This document shows, in pieces, positions 4,953-5,866 of a stretch of DNA of 5,866 bases. Position numbers and translations under genes: made by a program. The stretch covers positions 1-5,866 of the forward strand of contig DTXE01000469.1 of the NCBI GenBank assembly GCA_012962595.1, given 5' to 3'. The notes below the pieces were generated by a model. The model did no database searches and was not told the DNA's origin. It saw only the letters and a program-made list of their open reading frames with translations. The stretch's first letter is position 1, and every line of letters starts with the position of its first letter. This DNA is from Syntrophaceae bacterium. GTDB lineage: Bacteria > Desulfobacterota > DTXE01.

Positions 4953-5728
4953 TGGGGATTAGTGTATACATATATATTTTCTCCACGGACAGATCCTATA
5001 ACTGTGATCCCAGTTTCTTGAGCCAGGGATAAAGCTAAGGTTGTGGGGGCAGAACGAGATATCACTATAGGCACCCCCATATCACCTGTCTTCATCAGCA
5101 TTTCGGAGGTTATCCTTCCACTAGTTACCAATACCTTATTATTTGTAGGAATTTCCTTTAAAAAACACTCCCCGTTAATCATATCTAGGCAATTATGTCT
5201 TCCAATGTCCGTTCGGAATAAGATTATTTGTTCAGGTGTAGCAAGGGCACTATTATGCGCCCCATGGGTAAGTTTATATACCTCAGACAATTCACCAAGT
5301 CTTTTCATAAGTTTTAAGGTCTGGCGGGATGTTATAGTAAGGTGAGAATCGATTCTTTTTGACTGAAAGGCCCCCATGACATTATGAAAGGTTTGGCCTT
5401 TGCCAGCACCTGATGTTATGGTTCTTTTGCACCCAGGTTTTATGCCCATTTCGACATGGCTATAAGTTTTCACTCTTACCTGACCTTTCTTTTCATCCAC
5501 ACAGATGGACTTGATGTCCCTTTTCTCTTTTAAGAATCCCTCGGATTTTAAAAATCCCACTGCCAGATCTTTGAGGTATTCACCCATACATAGTAAGGTA
5601 ACGATCTCTCTCTCATTTAAAAAAATGGTCAAGGGCACTTCCCTGACCACATTAACTTGGGTTTTAATTGATGAATCCCTAGAAAATTTCATTGCTTGGA
5701 ACATCTGAACTCTCTTTTTTGTCCCCAT
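4934..5728 (-). CDS. fdhD: Formate dehydrogenase accessory protein FdhD (sulfurtransferase family)
   Basis: This 264-residue protein belongs to the FdhD family, which passes sulfur from a cysteine desulfurase to the molybdenum or tungsten bis-MGD cofactor before insertion into formate dehydrogenase. Family marks are REVPLTIFLN (29-38), LKDLAVGFLKSEG (52-64), THGAHNSAL (154-162), TDIGRHNCLDMINGE (173-187), LVTSGRITSEM (200-210), SRSAPTTLA (224-232) and GSVRGENIYVYT (245-256). The usual redox cysteine region (CxxCG in Escherichia coli) reads KRTITSGAGKG (101-111) here: Ala108 occupies the expected Cys position, and the only nearby Cys is Cys100. Start: ATG 5728-5726 lacks a ribosome binding site; ATG 5704-5702, with AGAGAG 5 nt upstream, is a reasonable alternative giving 256 residues. 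No formate dehydrogenase gene is in view. Length is typical, and there is no frameshift. Confidence 0.93.
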   Translation of the reverse strand: MGTKKRVQMFQAMKFSRDSSIKTQVNVVREVPLTIFLNEREIVTLLCMGEYLKDLAVGFLKSEGFLKEKRDIKSICVDEKKGQVRVKTYSHVEMGIKPGCKRTITSGAGKGQTFHNVMGAFQSKRIDSHLTITSRQTLKLMKRLGELSEVYKLTHGAHNSALATPEQIILFRTDIGRHNCLDMINGECFLKEIPTNNKVLVTSGRITSEMLMKTGDMGVPIVISRSAPTTLALSLAQETGITVIGSVRGENIYVYTNPQRVILD

Positions 5729-5734
5729 AAATTA

Positions 5735-5762
5735 TTTTTAGCATCTTTGCCATTTTTTGCAA
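5735..5762 (-). promoter_or_regulatory. Predicted proximal promoter of fdhD
   Basis: TTGCAA (5762-5757), a 16-nt spacer and TAAAAA (5740-5735), the same -10 as both tRNA promoters. Initiation near 5728 would make the first ATG leaderless and give the ATG at 5704 a leader of about 24 nt. Confidence 0.35.
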
Positions 5763-5853
5763 GAGAAAGGATTTCAGAATGTTTTGACTTTTCCTTATAG
5801 ATAAGATAATAAAACCTAGATGTGGTAAATTTAGAGCCCACAGAACATGGTTT

Positions 5854-5862
5854 ATTATATCA
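5854..5862 (-). promoter_or_regulatory. Extended -10 element upstream of fdhD (-35 outside window)
   Basis: TGATATAAT on the minus strand is a perfect extended -10 (TGnTATAAT). Initiation near 5847 would give a leader of about 120 nt before fdhD. The 138 bases from 5729 to the right edge hold no other convincing gene. Confidence 0.4.
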
Positions 5863-5866
5863 AAAA

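Noticed and set aside
5043..5708. Two plus-strand frames within fdhD (5043-5345 and 5505-5708)
   Set aside because: Both are antisense to conserved FdhD motifs, with no ribosome binding sites or recognisable products.

Overview
The window looks like ordinary chromosomal DNA from an AT-rich Gram-negative-type bacterium. All supported genes lie on the minus strand, so the map reads right to left. A split (two-subunit) transketolase, FtsE-FtsX followed by a secreted EnvC-like coiled-coil protein, FdhD, and serine tRNAs with encoded CCA ends fit an anaerobic lineage such as Desulfobacterota or a relative. That placement rests on gene content only and is tentative.

Reading along the minus strand from the right edge: fdhD (about 5728-4934) has candidate promoters upstream. 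A 55-codon gene (4892-4725) follows it, has an excellent ribosome binding site, and may encode an Sm-like beta-barrel protein. Next come two serine tRNA genes, tRNA-Ser(TGA) at 4658-4570 and tRNA-Ser(GCT) at 4437-4345, each behind its own TTGACA-type promoter. A 225-base non-coding leader (4344-4120) holds a promoter, a foldable element with a perfect 7-bp closing stem, and a second promoter. The five-gene run then begins: transketolase N-terminal subunit, transketolase C-terminal subunit, ftsE, ftsX, and an EnvC-like gene cut by the left edge. Spacings are 5 nt, 6 nt, 74 nt and a 4-nt overlap.

In function, the two transketolase halves form one thiamine-diphosphate enzyme of the non-oxidative pentose phosphate pathway. 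FtsE and FtsX form the membrane ATPase that, in known systems, activates a periplasmic coiled-coil protein (EnvC or PcsB) to open peptidoglycan at the division septum. FdhD delivers sulfur to the molybdenum or tungsten cofactor of formate dehydrogenase, so the organism probably uses formate.

No new defence or mobile system is visible. The points most worth a second look are the structured element before the transketolase genes, an FdhD that has Ala where the sulfur-carrying Cys is expected, the small gene after fdhD, short heptad repeats that form inverted arrays at three gene borders (one separates the ftsX start from an apparent ancestral Shine-Dalgarno), and an unusual ABC signature in FtsE.
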